From DATJPD01 sp035506575 (GTDB lineage: Bacteria > Pseudomonadota > Alphaproteobacteria > CACIAM-22H2), in contig DATJPD010000038.1 in NCBI GenBank assembly GCA_035506575.1, positions 7,712 to 71,711 of the forward strand: a stretch of DNA of 64,000 nt, read 5' to 3'. The position numbers and the translations under genes are program-made. Below, in pieces: positions 53,411 to 61,708 of the stretch. The notes under the pieces were generated by a model that had not been told where the DNA came from, did no database searches, and saw only the letters and a program-made list of their open reading frames with translations. Numbering within the stretch: position 1 is the stretch's first letter; each line of letters opens with the position of its first letter.

Positions 53411-54133
53411 TCACGCACGCGAGGCGGCGCCGAGCTTTTCCTTGAACGCCGCGTTGTCGATGACCCAGCCAAGGCAGCGGGCGACGTTCTGCAGGCCAAG
53501 CACGTGGAGGTCGTCGCCGTACATGCTGGCGACGCAGTCCGACAGCACCACCACGCGGTAGTTGAAGTTGAATGCGGTGAAGGACGTGTTGAGCACGCAG
53601 GTGTTGGTGTTGATGCCCATGAGGCAGACCGTCTTGGCGCCGAGATTGTCGAGCAGCAGTCTGAGGTCGGTCCCATAAAAGCAGTCGAGCCGCTTCTTGT
53701 TGTCGATGGTGTAATCGCCCTCGGCGTAGACCTCGGGCATCGTCTCCGTTCCGGGCGAGCCTTCGATCTGATGGTCCTCGAGCCTGGTGCGGCGGCCGGG
53801 CGACAGGCGGTTGTCCTCCGCGAGCAGCGTCTGCATCGCCTGCCAGAACGGCTGCGACATGCCCTCGTTGCGCCACTTGGGCAGGCGCCGATAGACCTGC
53901 TTCACGTGGACGACCGGAACGCCGCGCGCGCGGGCGAAGTCGAGCACGTCTTTGGCCGCGGCGATCACGCGCCGCGCGTCTTCCGCCGAGGTCGGCAGGG
54001 TGGCGACCGCCGGGTCAAGATGACCCCGATGCATGTCGATCGTCACGATGGCGGTCTCGCGCGGATCGATGACAAGTCCGCGATTGAGCCGTTCGGTCAT
54101 CGACGAGCGGTCGAGGATGTCGATCTTCGTCAT
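53411..54133 (-). CDS. cysteine hydrolase (isochorismatase superfamily)
   Basis: A 240-residue hydrolase with the catalytic triad of the family: Asp33 (TIDMHRG), Lys146 or Lys147 (NKKRLD) and Cys179 (NTNTCV). Members cleave amides such as nicotinamide, maleamate, N-carbamoyl compounds or biuret. Its stop overlaps or sits next to the FAD hydroxylase start, so the two enzymes are probably consecutive. The pairing recalls pyridine-ring breakdown, where an isochorismatase-type maleamate amidase acts late in the pathway. Confidence 0.92.
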   Translation of the reverse strand: MTKIDILDRSSMTERLNRGLVIDPRETAIVTIDMHRGHLDPAVATLPTSAEDARRVIAAAKDVLDFARARGVPVVHVKQVYRRLPKWRNEGMSQPFWQAMQTLLAEDNRLSPGRRTRLEDHQIEGSPGTETMPEVYAEGDYTIDNKKRLDCFYGTDLRLLLDNLGAKTVCLMGINTNTCVLNTSFTAFNFNYRVVVLSDCVASMYGDDLHVLGLQNVARCLGWVIDNAAFKEKLGAASRA

Positions 54134-54140
54134 GGGACTC

Positions 54141-56021
54141 TCAGCGCCGCGCGCGCCGGCGGGCCGTCCTTTTCGGCGTCCGCGTGCGGCTTCTCTTTGC
54201 CGCCGGCTTTTTGCGGGCGGCCTTGACCGGTGCCGACTTGCGACGCGCCGGCTTCGCCTTGGGTTTTGTCCGGGCGGGAGCCTTCGGCGGGATGACCGGC
54301 AGCAGCACGTACGGCGCCTTGCCTGGCGTGAAATGCAACGTGTTGCGGCCGCCGAAGATCTCGCGCGGCCGGTCCTGCGGATCGTCGTGCATGAACGGAC
54401 CGCACCCGGTCATCGGATTCTTCATGTTGGAGAGGCGCGCCGCCGGCCCCGGGTACTCGTAGTCTTTGCCGCGCACCGACAGGGCGATCCGGTGTCCCTT
54501 GGGCACCACGATCGAGGTCGGCCAGATCTCGACGTCAAGCTCGACCGGCTGGCCGGGGGTGAGCGGCTGCACTTCGTCATGCGTATGATAGGGCCGGTAC
54601 GGCAGGCTCAGCTTGCGGTCAAGCTTGCGGTGCGAGGCGCGCAGCCAGCCCTGGCCGATCGGCGTATGCGGGTCGAGGGCGCCCTGGAACACGACCTCCT
54701 GGCCGTCGGGTGAGAAGACGCGCAGGACGAGGAACACGTCGGCATCGCGGGTGGAAGAGGACAGGAACAGCTTGGCGGCCGAAGGGCCCGTGATCTCGAT
54801 CGGCTCGCTGAGCGGCGTCGAGGTGAAGGTGAGCCCGTCGCCGAGCGCCTCATAGTCGAGCTTCGTGTCGGCCTTGACGGGCGTGGCGCCCAGGCTGCGG
54901 TCGGCCGGATTGAGATAGAACCTGGTCCACTTCGTGCGCGGGATCGGCCAGGCGGCCTCGTGGCGCTCGACGAACTTTTCGCCGGGATGCCGCACCTGCA
55001 GCTGCACTTTGGGCTGTTTGTCCCAGCCGTTCTTCTTCCCCTTGAGAAAGTAGTCGAAGAACCGCTTCTGCAGGCTCACGCCATAGTCGGTATAGAAGTG
55101 CGTCCAATGCTCGATGCCGTGCGCCTCGAGCCATTTCTGCCGCGACGCGGCGCGCACGAATCCCTCGAAATTTCCGCGCGGATGCAGGCCCTGGCCGCCC
55201 CAGTTGGCCGCCGACAGGAACGGCACCTTGACCTTCGACCACACCGGCGAGCGGGCCTTGTGAAACTCGTCGTCGAGCGGATGTGCGAGGATCTCCCCGC
55301 CAAGATCGGCGCGATTCCGCGCGAGTTCATTCTCCGGCAGCGTCTCGTCGCCGCAGGCCGGCACGCCGGTGACGGGGTTTTTCGGGCCCCGCGCGCCGAG
55401 GCCGTACTGCACCGTCTTCACCTGCATGTCGTACCAGTTCTTCCAGAACACGCTCAGAATGCCGCCGTGGTGCGTCATGTCGCGATACCAGTCGGCGGCA
55501 CCCTCCCAGATGCACATCGCGGCAAGGTGCGGCGGCTGCAATGTCGCGACGTGCCACTGGTTGATCCCGTAATACGAGATGCCGTTGAGGCCGACCTTGC
55601 CGCTGCTCCACGGCTGGACAGCAGCCCATTCGATGCAGTTGTAGAAGTCCTTGGTCTCGCGCGGCGAGAAATGATCGATGATGCCGGGCGAGCGGCCGGC
55701 GCCCCGCGAATCCACGCGCACGCACACGTAGCCGTCGGGGACCCATTTCTCCGGATCGACGACTTCCCAGGCCTGGTACTTGTTGGTCGAGCCGGCCGGC
55801 ACGTCGGGGTGCTGCTCGACCATCCGCTCCCAGCAGGACGGATAGCCCTCCTGGAACGAGAGGCCCTTCGCGTAAGGTCCGTAGCTGAGGATCGCCGGAT
55901 ACTTGCCGTCCTTGACCGGCCGGTAGACGTCGGCGCGCAGCACGAGGCCGTCGTCCATCGCGATGGGCACGTCCCAATCGATCTTCATCCCGTCACGAAT
56001 GTCGGTCTTGTACTCGGCCAT
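54141..56021 (-). CDS. CocE/NonD family hydrolase with basic C-terminal tail
   Basis: A 626-residue alpha/beta hydrolase plus jelly-roll domain of the X-Pro dipeptidyl-peptidase/cocaine esterase group. The nucleophile Ser149 is in GISYYG, and the middle GKSPGE-like cap is replaced by a long insertion. From about residue 580 the protein ends in 45 residues rich in Lys, Arg, Ala and Pro (KPARRKSAPVKAARKKPAAK), like a histone H1 tail and unlike the usual family. GGGAG precedes the ATG. It lies eight bases upstream of the cysteine hydrolase gene. Ester or amide hydrolysis is expected. Confidence 0.9.
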   Translation of the reverse strand: MAEYKTDIRDGMKIDWDVPIAMDDGLVLRADVYRPVKDGKYPAILSYGPYAKGLSFQEGYPSCWERMVEQHPDVPAGSTNKYQAWEVVDPEKWVPDGYVCVRVDSRGAGRSPGIIDHFSPRETKDFYNCIEWAAVQPWSSGKVGLNGISYYGINQWHVATLQPPHLAAMCIWEGAADWYRDMTHHGGILSVFWKNWYDMQVKTVQYGLGARGPKNPVTGVPACGDETLPENELARNRADLGGEILAHPLDDEFHKARSPVWSKVKVPFLSAANWGGQGLHPRGNFEGFVRAASRQKWLEAHGIEHWTHFYTDYGVSLQKRFFDYFLKGKKNGWDKQPKVQLQVRHPGEKFVERHEAAWPIPRTKWTRFYLNPADRSLGATPVKADTKLDYEALGDGLTFTSTPLSEPIEITGPSAAKLFLSSSTRDADVFLVLRVFSPDGQEVVFQGALDPHTPIGQGWLRASHRKLDRKLSLPYRPYHTHDEVQPLTPGQPVELDVEIWPTSIVVPKGHRIALSVRGKDYEYPGPAARLSNMKNPMTGCGPFMHDDPQDRPREIFGGRNTLHFTPGKAPYVLLPVIPPKAPARTKPKAKPARRKSAPVKAARKKPAAKRSRTRTPKRTARRRARR

Positions 56022-56035
56022 GTGTGCTCCCGACG

Positions 56036-56701
56036 TCAGTGGGAAAGAGTCTTGGGCGTGTCCGGCTGCTTCAGCGGATGCGCGCGATCGAACGCCTCGA
56101 GCTTCAGGCATTCGTCGGCCACTCGCACCGATGCCGGGAACGGCGACAGGTCGAGCTTGAACAGCCGGCAGGCGACGATCTGCGTCACGAGGCAGATGTC
56201 GGCCAGGGTCGGTGCATCGCCGTGGCAGTAGCGGCCCGTCTCTTTATCGCCGGTGAGATGGGTCTCGATCGCTTGAAGCGCGGTCGCCTGCCAGTGATGG
56301 CACCATCTGTTGACGCCGGCCTCGTCGAGCTTGAGCTCCTTCTGCAGATAGTTGCGGACGCGCGGGACATAGAGCGGGTGAGAGTCGCTGGCGACGATCT
56401 GCGCCAGGCCGCGCACGCGCGCCCGGCCGCGGGCATCGGACGGCAGGAGCGGCGGTTTCGGAAACCGCTCGTCGATGTATTCCAGGATCGCCATGGACTG
56501 GAACAGCACCGGCGGCTCGCCGTCGAGCAGCGCCGGCAGCACCATCTGCGGGTTGACCGCTTTATAGCTCGCGTCGAACTGTTGGCCCTTCATGAGGTCG
56601 ATGCTCGCCTCTTCGTCGGGCTTGATGCCTTTGAGGTTCATGGCGATGCGGACGCGAAACGTCGCCATCGACCGCCAGAAGCCGAACAGCTTGATGGACA
56701 T
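56036..56701 (-). CDS. glutathione S-transferase, zeta/maleylacetoacetate isomerase-like
   Basis: A 221-residue GST. The N-terminus MSIKLFGFWRSMATFRVRIA aligns with the zeta class pattern SSCSWRVRIAL, but the active-site SSC is RSM here, so catalysis through the usual serine/cysteine is doubtful. The cis-Pro block is NPQMVLPALLDG and the C-terminal domain has GDAPTLADICLV. It is the first gene of the four-gene operon ending with the FAD hydroxylase. It may isomerise or conjugate a maleyl-type intermediate. Confidence 0.88.
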   Translation of the reverse strand: MSIKLFGFWRSMATFRVRIAMNLKGIKPDEEASIDLMKGQQFDASYKAVNPQMVLPALLDGEPPVLFQSMAILEYIDERFPKPPLLPSDARGRARVRGLAQIVASDSHPLYVPRVRNYLQKELKLDEAGVNRWCHHWQATALQAIETHLTGDKETGRYCHGDAPTLADICLVTQIVACRLFKLDLSPFPASVRVADECLKLEAFDRAHPLKQPDTPKTLSH

Positions 56702-56728
56702 GACTGCCTCCCGCAGTGCCTGACCCGT

Positions 56729-56757
56729 TTGACGCCCGAGTTCTCGGTGTTTAGTCT
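56729..56757 (+). promoter_or_regulatory. candidate promoter of the old-yellow-enzyme gene
   Basis: TTGACG, 17 bases, TAGTCT (or TTTAGT two bases earlier). It lies in the 138-bp divergent gap with the leader about 80 bases long. Weak match, listed for completeness. Confidence 0.3.
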
Positions 56758-56839
56758 TTGATCGGACGATAAACAGGGCGATGCCCGCTGTCCACGTGAA
56801 GTTAAGCGGACTCACCTTCACCAACGACGAGACGGTTCC

Positions 56840-58027
56840 ATGAACGCTGATGCCAATCATCCGGCGCGCGCGCGCGGCTCCGACGCGGCGAGCGAAGGCC
56901 CGGCGCTGTTCCGACTCTTCAACCTCGCGCGCCTCACGCTCGGCAACCGCATCGTCGTCTCGCCGATGTGCCAGTACTCGGCCGACGATGGGCGGGCCAA
57001 CGACTGGCATCTCGCGCACCTCGTCAGCATGGGTTTGTCCGGTGCTTCGCTGGTCATGATCGAGGCGACGGCGGTCGAGCGGCTCGGGCGCATCACGCAC
57101 GGATGCCTCGGTCTATACGACGACGCGTGCGAGACCGCACTCGGGCGCGTGTTGGCCGCGTGCCGCAAATACACGCGCGCGGCATATGGCATCCAGATCG
57201 GTCATGCCGGCCGCAAGGGCTCGGCGCACGTGCCGTGGAAGGGCGGTGGCGCACTCGGGTCCTCGGATCAGCCGTGGGAGACCGCGGCACCATCGGCCCT
57301 TCCATTCACAGCAGGCTGGCACACGCCGAAGGCGCTCGATCGCGCCGGGCTCACGCGGGTGCGCGAGGCGTTCGTCGCGGCCGCCAAGCGGGCGCTGCGG
57401 CTCCACATCGACGTGGTCGAACTGCACGGCGCGCACGGCTACCTCCTGCACGAGTTCTTCTCGCCGATTGCGAATACGCGCGAGGACGAATACGGCGGGA
57501 GCCGCGAGAACCGCATGCGCTTCCCCCTCGAGGTGGCACAGGCGGTGCGCGAGGTGTGGCCGGCCGGCCGGCCGCTCGGCATGCGGATCAGCGGGAGCGA
57601 CTGGATGGAGGGCGGCGCCACGGTCGAGGACGCGGTGGTGTTCGCCGAAAAGCTCAAGGCGCTGGGGCTCGACTATGTATGCGTATCGAGCGGCGGCATC
57701 GATCCCAAAGCCAGGATCGCGGTCGGCCCGGGCTACCAGGTGCCGTTCGCGCGCGAGGTGAAGCGGCGCAGCGGGATCGCGACTCGCGCCGTCGGCATGA
57801 TCGTCGAGCCGAAGCAGGCCGACGCCGTCATCGCGTCGGGCGACGCCGACATGATCGCCTTCGCGCGCGCCATCCTCGACGATCCGCGCTGGGGCTGGCA
57901 CGCCGCCGACGTGCTGGGCGGAGAGGTCAAATACGCGCCGCAATACGACCGCGTCCATCCGACCGTGTGGCCGGGGAGCCGTCTGGCGCGGCCGGGTGCT
58001 CCGGGTCCGAAGAAAGTCGCCTGGTAG
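56840..58027 (+). CDS. NADH:flavin oxidoreductase (old yellow enzyme, YqjM-like)
   Basis: A 395-residue FMN enzyme that reduces activated C=C bonds. The YqjM-type cysteine is Cys44 in SPMCQYSADDG, the FMN-phosphate region is near MIVEPKQADAVI, and the active-site histidine pair lies in ELHGAHGYLLHEFFSP. It begins a plus-strand series with the M24, ATP-grasp and 2-hydroxyacid dehydrogenase genes and is divergent from the GST operon. Substrates are probably enoates or enones. Confidence 0.93.
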   Translation: MNADANHPARARGSDAASEGPALFRLFNLARLTLGNRIVVSPMCQYSADDGRANDWHLAHLVSMGLSGASLVMIEATAVERLGRITHGCLGLYDDACETALGRVLAACRKYTRAAYGIQIGHAGRKGSAHVPWKGGGALGSSDQPWETAAPSALPFTAGWHTPKALDRAGLTRVREAFVAAAKRALRLHIDVVELHGAHGYLLHEFFSPIANTREDEYGGSRENRMRFPLEVAQAVREVWPAGRPLGMRISGSDWMEGGATVEDAVVFAEKLKALGLDYVCVSSGGIDPKARIAVGPGYQVPFAREVKRRSGIATRAVGMIVEPKQADAVIASGDADMIAFARAILDDPRWGWHAADVLGGEVKYAPQYDRVHPTVWPGSRLARPGAPGPKKVAW

Positions 58028-58039
58028 GCTCGATAGGGA

Positions 58040-58069
58040 TTGCGCGGCCGGCCGGGCCGGTCGTACAAT
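58040..58069 (+). promoter_or_regulatory. candidate promoter of the M24 gene
   Basis: TTGCGC, 18 bases, TACAAT, about 40 bases before the M24 start. The spacer is a GC-rich near-palindrome (GGCCGGCCGGGCCGG) that could itself fold as a hairpin ending the upstream gene. Confidence 0.3.
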
Positions 58070-58107
58070 TTATCAAGTGACCAATACGTAAACGTCGGGA
58101 GGAACGC

Positions 58108-59376
58108 ATGGCCAGTTTCGGCATGGTGGGTCTGGATTGGCAGCAGCGGATCAACTGGGATCGGCTGCGCAAATACCGGCTCGAGCGCGCCCGCGAGCGC
58201 ATGAAGGCGCACGGCCTGGGTGCGATGCTCCTCATGTACGACGAGAACGTCCGGTACGTGACGAGCACCCTGACGCCGGGCTGGAACCGCCTGAAGCCGG
58301 GCCTGCGCTACGCCATGCTGTGCGGCGACGATCCGCCGGTGCTGTTCGAGCAGGGCGACATCGGCACGCAGATCGAGCGCCATAGCCCGTGGATCCCGAA
58401 GGAGAACGTCCGCTGGTCCTATGCATGGATCAAGGGTGCGGCGGGGCCCGCGTCGATCCAGCAGGTGACCAAGTTCACCAACGCCGTCCTGCACGAGATG
58501 AAGAAGAGCAACGTCTCGGGCATGAAGCTCGGCGTCGACTTCATCGACATCAACATGATCCAGGTCTTCAAGGAAAAGGGGATCGACTGGGTCGACGGCA
58601 TGACGCCGATGATGGAGGCGCGCGCGGTCAAGAATGAGGACGAGCAGGAATGCGCGCGCATGGTGGGCGCAATCGGGGACGCCGCGCACTGGGAGTGCAT
58701 GAAGTTCCTGAAGCCCGGCCTGACCGAGAACCAGGTCACCGCGCACATCATGGAGTTCCTGTACAACATCCCCGGCATGGAGGACGTCGAGGACGTCATC
58801 GTGTCGTCGGGGCCGAACACTTGGCCGAACTGGCGCAACTTCTCCGACCGCATCATCAAGCCCGGCGACATCGTGTTCATGGATTTGGCCGCCCTCACCT
58901 GGAACGGCTACAAATCCTGCTACTACCGCACGTATTGCGTGGGCAAGGAGCCGACCCAGGAGCAGAAGGACGTCTACGCGACGGCCCTCAAATGGCTCTA
59001 TGACTCGATCAAGGCGGTGAAGGTCGGAACGACCACCCGCGAGATCGCGTCCAAGTGGCCCTCGGCGAAGGAAGCCTGGGGCTACGCCGAGGAAGACCAG
59101 GCGGCAGCCAACCTGTGGGGCCACGGCCTGGGCCTGGCGCAGTACGACCCGCCGGTGATCTCGCGCATCTGGTCGCTTGACCACCCGGTCGAGATCAAGG
59201 AAGGGATGGTCTTCGCGCTCGAGACCCAGCACGGCAAGAAACTGCAATGGGGCGTGCGCATCGAGGAGATGCTGATCGTGCACAAGGACCGGATCGAGAT
59301 CATCTCGAACTTCCCGGTCGAGCAGATCACGGTCGTCGACCCGATGCCGGGTTACTCGACCCTCGCGGGACGCTAA
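58108..59376 (+). CDS. M24 (pita-bread fold) metallopeptidase-like protein with altered metal site
   Basis: A 422-residue creatinase/aminopeptidase P-like protein. Compared with the usual ligands D, D, H, E, E, Asp259, His339, Glu372 and Glu386 or Glu387 are present, but the second aspartate is Cys271 (GYKSCYYRT). The upstream substrate histidine is also absent (SGPNTWPNW). So a standard dinuclear site is unlikely. It may be a mononuclear lyase or hydrolase; the DddP-type DMSP lyases are an M24 branch with altered metal use, though this is not a clear match. It sits in the plus-strand series after the OYE gene. Confidence 0.88.
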   Translation: MASFGMVGLDWQQRINWDRLRKYRLERARERMKAHGLGAMLLMYDENVRYVTSTLTPGWNRLKPGLRYAMLCGDDPPVLFEQGDIGTQIERHSPWIPKENVRWSYAWIKGAAGPASIQQVTKFTNAVLHEMKKSNVSGMKLGVDFIDINMIQVFKEKGIDWVDGMTPMMEARAVKNEDEQECARMVGAIGDAAHWECMKFLKPGLTENQVTAHIMEFLYNIPGMEDVEDVIVSSGPNTWPNWRNFSDRIIKPGDIVFMDLAALTWNGYKSCYYRTYCVGKEPTQEQKDVYATALKWLYDSIKAVKVGTTTREIASKWPSAKEAWGYAEEDQAAANLWGHGLGLAQYDPPVISRIWSLDHPVEIKEGMVFALETQHGKKLQWGVRIEEMLIVHKDRIEIISNFPVEQITVVDPMPGYSTLAGR

Positions 59377-59387
59377 GCACGTCATGT

Positions 59388-59415
59388 CGGCACTCCCGCG
59401 GACGCGGGAGTGCCG
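59388..59415 (+). terminator. perfect 12-bp hairpin between M24 and ATP-grasp genes
   Basis: CGGCACTCCCGC, loop GGAC, GCGGGAGTGCCG. It lies 12 bases past the M24 stop and 19 bases before the next start codon. With no T run it could be a terminator, an mRNA processing site, an attenuator or a translation-modulating leader stem. It is the strongest stem in the plus-strand part of the window. Confidence 0.7.
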
Positions 59416-59433
59416 ATCGCGAGGCATGCGGCC

Positions 59434-60705
59434 ATGTCGCTCATCATCCCGCTGACCGATCTCGCGGCGACCGACGCCAGCCGCGTCGGACCGAAGGCGG
59501 CCAACCAGGCCGCCCTCGGGCGCGCCGGCCTGCCGATCGCCGGCGGATTCGCGCTTGCGGCCGATGCCTACCGGCAGCAGGTCGAGGCGCTCGGCATCAC
59601 CGATACCGCCCGCGCCGCCTTTACGGCGGAGGGACCCGAGGCGCTGCGGGCGGCCCTCCGGGTGCGCCTGGCGCTGCTCCAGCAGCCGATCGCGCCCGAG
59701 ATCCGGGAGCCGCTGCTGGCCGCCTGGCGCGATCAGGTGGCGGCCAGCGGCACCCTCACCGTCGTGCGCTCCTCGGCGCTGGTCGAGGACCGCTTCGGCT
59801 CGAGCTTCGCCGGGCAGTTCGAAAGCTATCTCGGCCTTGAGACCGAAGCCGATTTCCTCACCGCGGTGCGCGCCTGCTGGGGGGCGCTGTGGTCGACGCG
59901 CGCCTTGCGCTACATGGCAACCCACGACCTCGATCCGGCGGACACGGCCATGGCGGTGATTGTGCAGCCGCTGGTGGCGGCACGCGCCGCCGGCGGCGGG
60001 CTCAGCCAGACCGCCGAAGGCAACATGCTGATCAATGCGACCCTTGGCCTCGGCTCGGCGATCGCGCAGGGCGAGGTGGTGCCCGACCGCATCGTGCTGA
60101 GCCGCGAGGGCGTGCTGCTCGAGATCTCGCCGGGCCGCAAAGGGCACAGCGTCAGCTGCCTGCACGACGGCACCCGCGCCGTGCCCAAAGCGGTGGCGAC
60201 CAAGCCCTGCCTCACCGGCCGCCAGGCGATCGAGCTGGGCTCGATGCTGCGCAAGGCCGAGGAGATCGTCGGCGGAGCGGCGGAGATCGAATGGGCGCTC
60301 GACGACAAGGGGTTCAAGCTCTTGCAGGCGCGCCCGCTGCACATGGAGGCGGCGCACGTGCCTGACGAGCTGTGGGCGCAGCACCCGCGCCTCCGCGGCC
60401 ATCCGGCTGGCGTGGGCTGGGGCACCGGCCGCGCGCGGGTGGTCAACTGCGAATGCGAGCTGCCTGGCGTCGCTCCCGGCGACATCCTGGTGACGAAGGT
60501 GGCCGGGCCGGCGCTGGCGCATATCCTGCCGCGCCTGGCCGGTCTCGTGACCGAGCTCGGCGGCAGCACCTCGCACCTGGCCTCGCTCGCCCGCGAGCGC
60601 GGCATTCCGATGGTGCTGGGGGTGCTGGATGCGACCGAGCGCATCCCCAACGGCGCCCAGGTGGCCGTCGACGGCGTGGCGGGCGTGGTGCGCTGGATGC
60701 AATGA
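59434..60705 (+). CDS. compact PEP synthase-like protein: ATP-grasp domain plus phosphohistidine domain
   Basis: A 423-residue protein with the N-terminal PPDK/PEP-synthase ATP-binding domain (about 1-305; VRSSALVED at 111-119, GAAEIEWAL at 281-289, LQARPL at 297-302) joined directly to the swivelling PEP-utilizers domain. The phosphorylated His381 is in STSHLAS. It lacks both the C-terminal PEP/pyruvate barrel and the rifampin-type acceptor domain, so it can make phosphohistidine but the acceptor is missing. It overlaps the next gene (ATGA), a 2-hydroxyacid dehydrogenase. Phenylphosphate synthase and rifampin phosphotransferase are relatives with different layouts. Function open. Confidence 0.85.
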   Translation: MSLIIPLTDLAATDASRVGPKAANQAALGRAGLPIAGGFALAADAYRQQVEALGITDTARAAFTAEGPEALRAALRVRLALLQQPIAPEIREPLLAAWRDQVAASGTLTVVRSSALVEDRFGSSFAGQFESYLGLETEADFLTAVRACWGALWSTRALRYMATHDLDPADTAMAVIVQPLVAARAAGGGLSQTAEGNMLINATLGLGSAIAQGEVVPDRIVLSREGVLLEISPGRKGHSVSCLHDGTRAVPKAVATKPCLTGRQAIELGSMLRKAEEIVGGAAEIEWALDDKGFKLLQARPLHMEAAHVPDELWAQHPRLRGHPAGVGWGTGRARVVNCECELPGVAPGDILVTKVAGPALAHILPRLAGLVTELGGSTSHLASLARERGIPMVLGVLDATERIPNGAQVAVDGVAGVVRWMQ

Positions 60706-61697
60706 CAACCCGGCCGCGCGTGTTCATCACCCAGCCGGTGGCGCCGCGCGCGATCGAACGGTTGCGCGCTGCGGCCGATGTCGAGCTCAACCCCGATCCG
60801 CTGCGCGTGCTTACCAAGGCGGAGCTGTGCGATGCGGTCCGGCGGCACGACATCCTCTTCTGTCTCGTCCAGGACTTCGTCGATCGCGAGGTGATCGGGG
60901 CCAACCCGAAACTGCGCATGCTCGCGACGATGACGATCACGCCCAAGGACAACATCGATGTGGCGGCCGCCACTGCGTGCCGCATCCCGATCACGGTCAT
61001 CCCGGCCCTCGTCACGGAGGCAACAGCGGACGTCGCGTTCGCGCTGCTTCTGGCGGTGGGCCGGAGGATCGTTGAGGGCGACCGCATGGTGCGGGCCGGC
61101 ACGTTCCCTGGCGCACAGTCGATGGTGCTCGAAGGCGGGGCCGTATCCGGCAAGACGCTTGGCCTCGTCGGAGTCGGCAAGGTCGGCCGCGCCGTGGCGA
61201 AGCGCGCGCGTGGCTTCGACATGCGGATCCTCTATCACGACCCGCGACGCCTGCTCGAGGCCGAGGAGCGCGAGCTTGGCCTCGCTTGGGTGCCCTTTGA
61301 GCGCGTGTTCGCGGAGGCTGACTTCGTTTCGGTCCACGCGCCGCTCTCCGAGAAGACGCGGCACTTGGTGAGCGCTCGCGAGTTCGGCCTGATGAAGCCG
61401 ACCGCCTATTTCCTCAATACCTCGCGCGGGCCGATCGTCGACGAGAAGGCTCTGGTTCAGGCGCTTCAGGACAAGCGCATCGCCGGGGCCGCCCTCGATG
61501 TGTTCGAGAACGAGCCGCGGATCGAGCCCGAGCTTCTCGCCATGCCCAACGTGGTGATGGTGCCGCATATCGGCAGCGCGGTAAGCGAGCTGCGCGAGCA
61601 GATGGCCCATGTCGTGGTCGATAATATTCTGGCCGTGATCGAGGGGCGCCGGCCTCCCAATTGCTGGAATCCCGAGATCTACGGCGCCGCTGGTTAG
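60702..61697 (+). CDS. D-2-hydroxyacid dehydrogenase
   Basis: A 331-residue NAD-dependent dehydrogenase. The catalytic arginine is in NTSRGPIVDE, glutamate in LDVFENEP and histidine in PHIGS. The Rossmann block LGLVGVGKVGRAVAKRARGFD is typical of glyoxylate/phosphoglycerate-type enzymes. It is translationally coupled to the ATP-grasp/His gene and followed 11 bases later by a second dehydrogenase of the family. Confidence 0.93.
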   Translation: MTTRPRVFITQPVAPRAIERLRAAADVELNPDPLRVLTKAELCDAVRRHDILFCLVQDFVDREVIGANPKLRMLATMTITPKDNIDVAAATACRIPITVIPALVTEATADVAFALLLAVGRRIVEGDRMVRAGTFPGAQSMVLEGGAVSGKTLGLVGVGKVGRAVAKRARGFDMRILYHDPRRLLEAEERELGLAWVPFERVFAEADFVSVHAPLSEKTRHLVSAREFGLMKPTAYFLNTSRGPIVDEKALVQALQDKRIAGAALDVFENEPRIEPELLAMPNVVMVPHIGSAVSELREQMAHVVVDNILAVIEGRRPPNCWNPEIYGAAG

Positions 61698-61708
61698 GGG
61701 AGATCGTC

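Noticed and set aside
57733..60708. A minus-strand open frame of nearly 1000 codons opposite the M24 and ATP-grasp genes.
   Set aside because: The plus-strand frames contain clear motifs, while this frame has only compositionally biased sequence.
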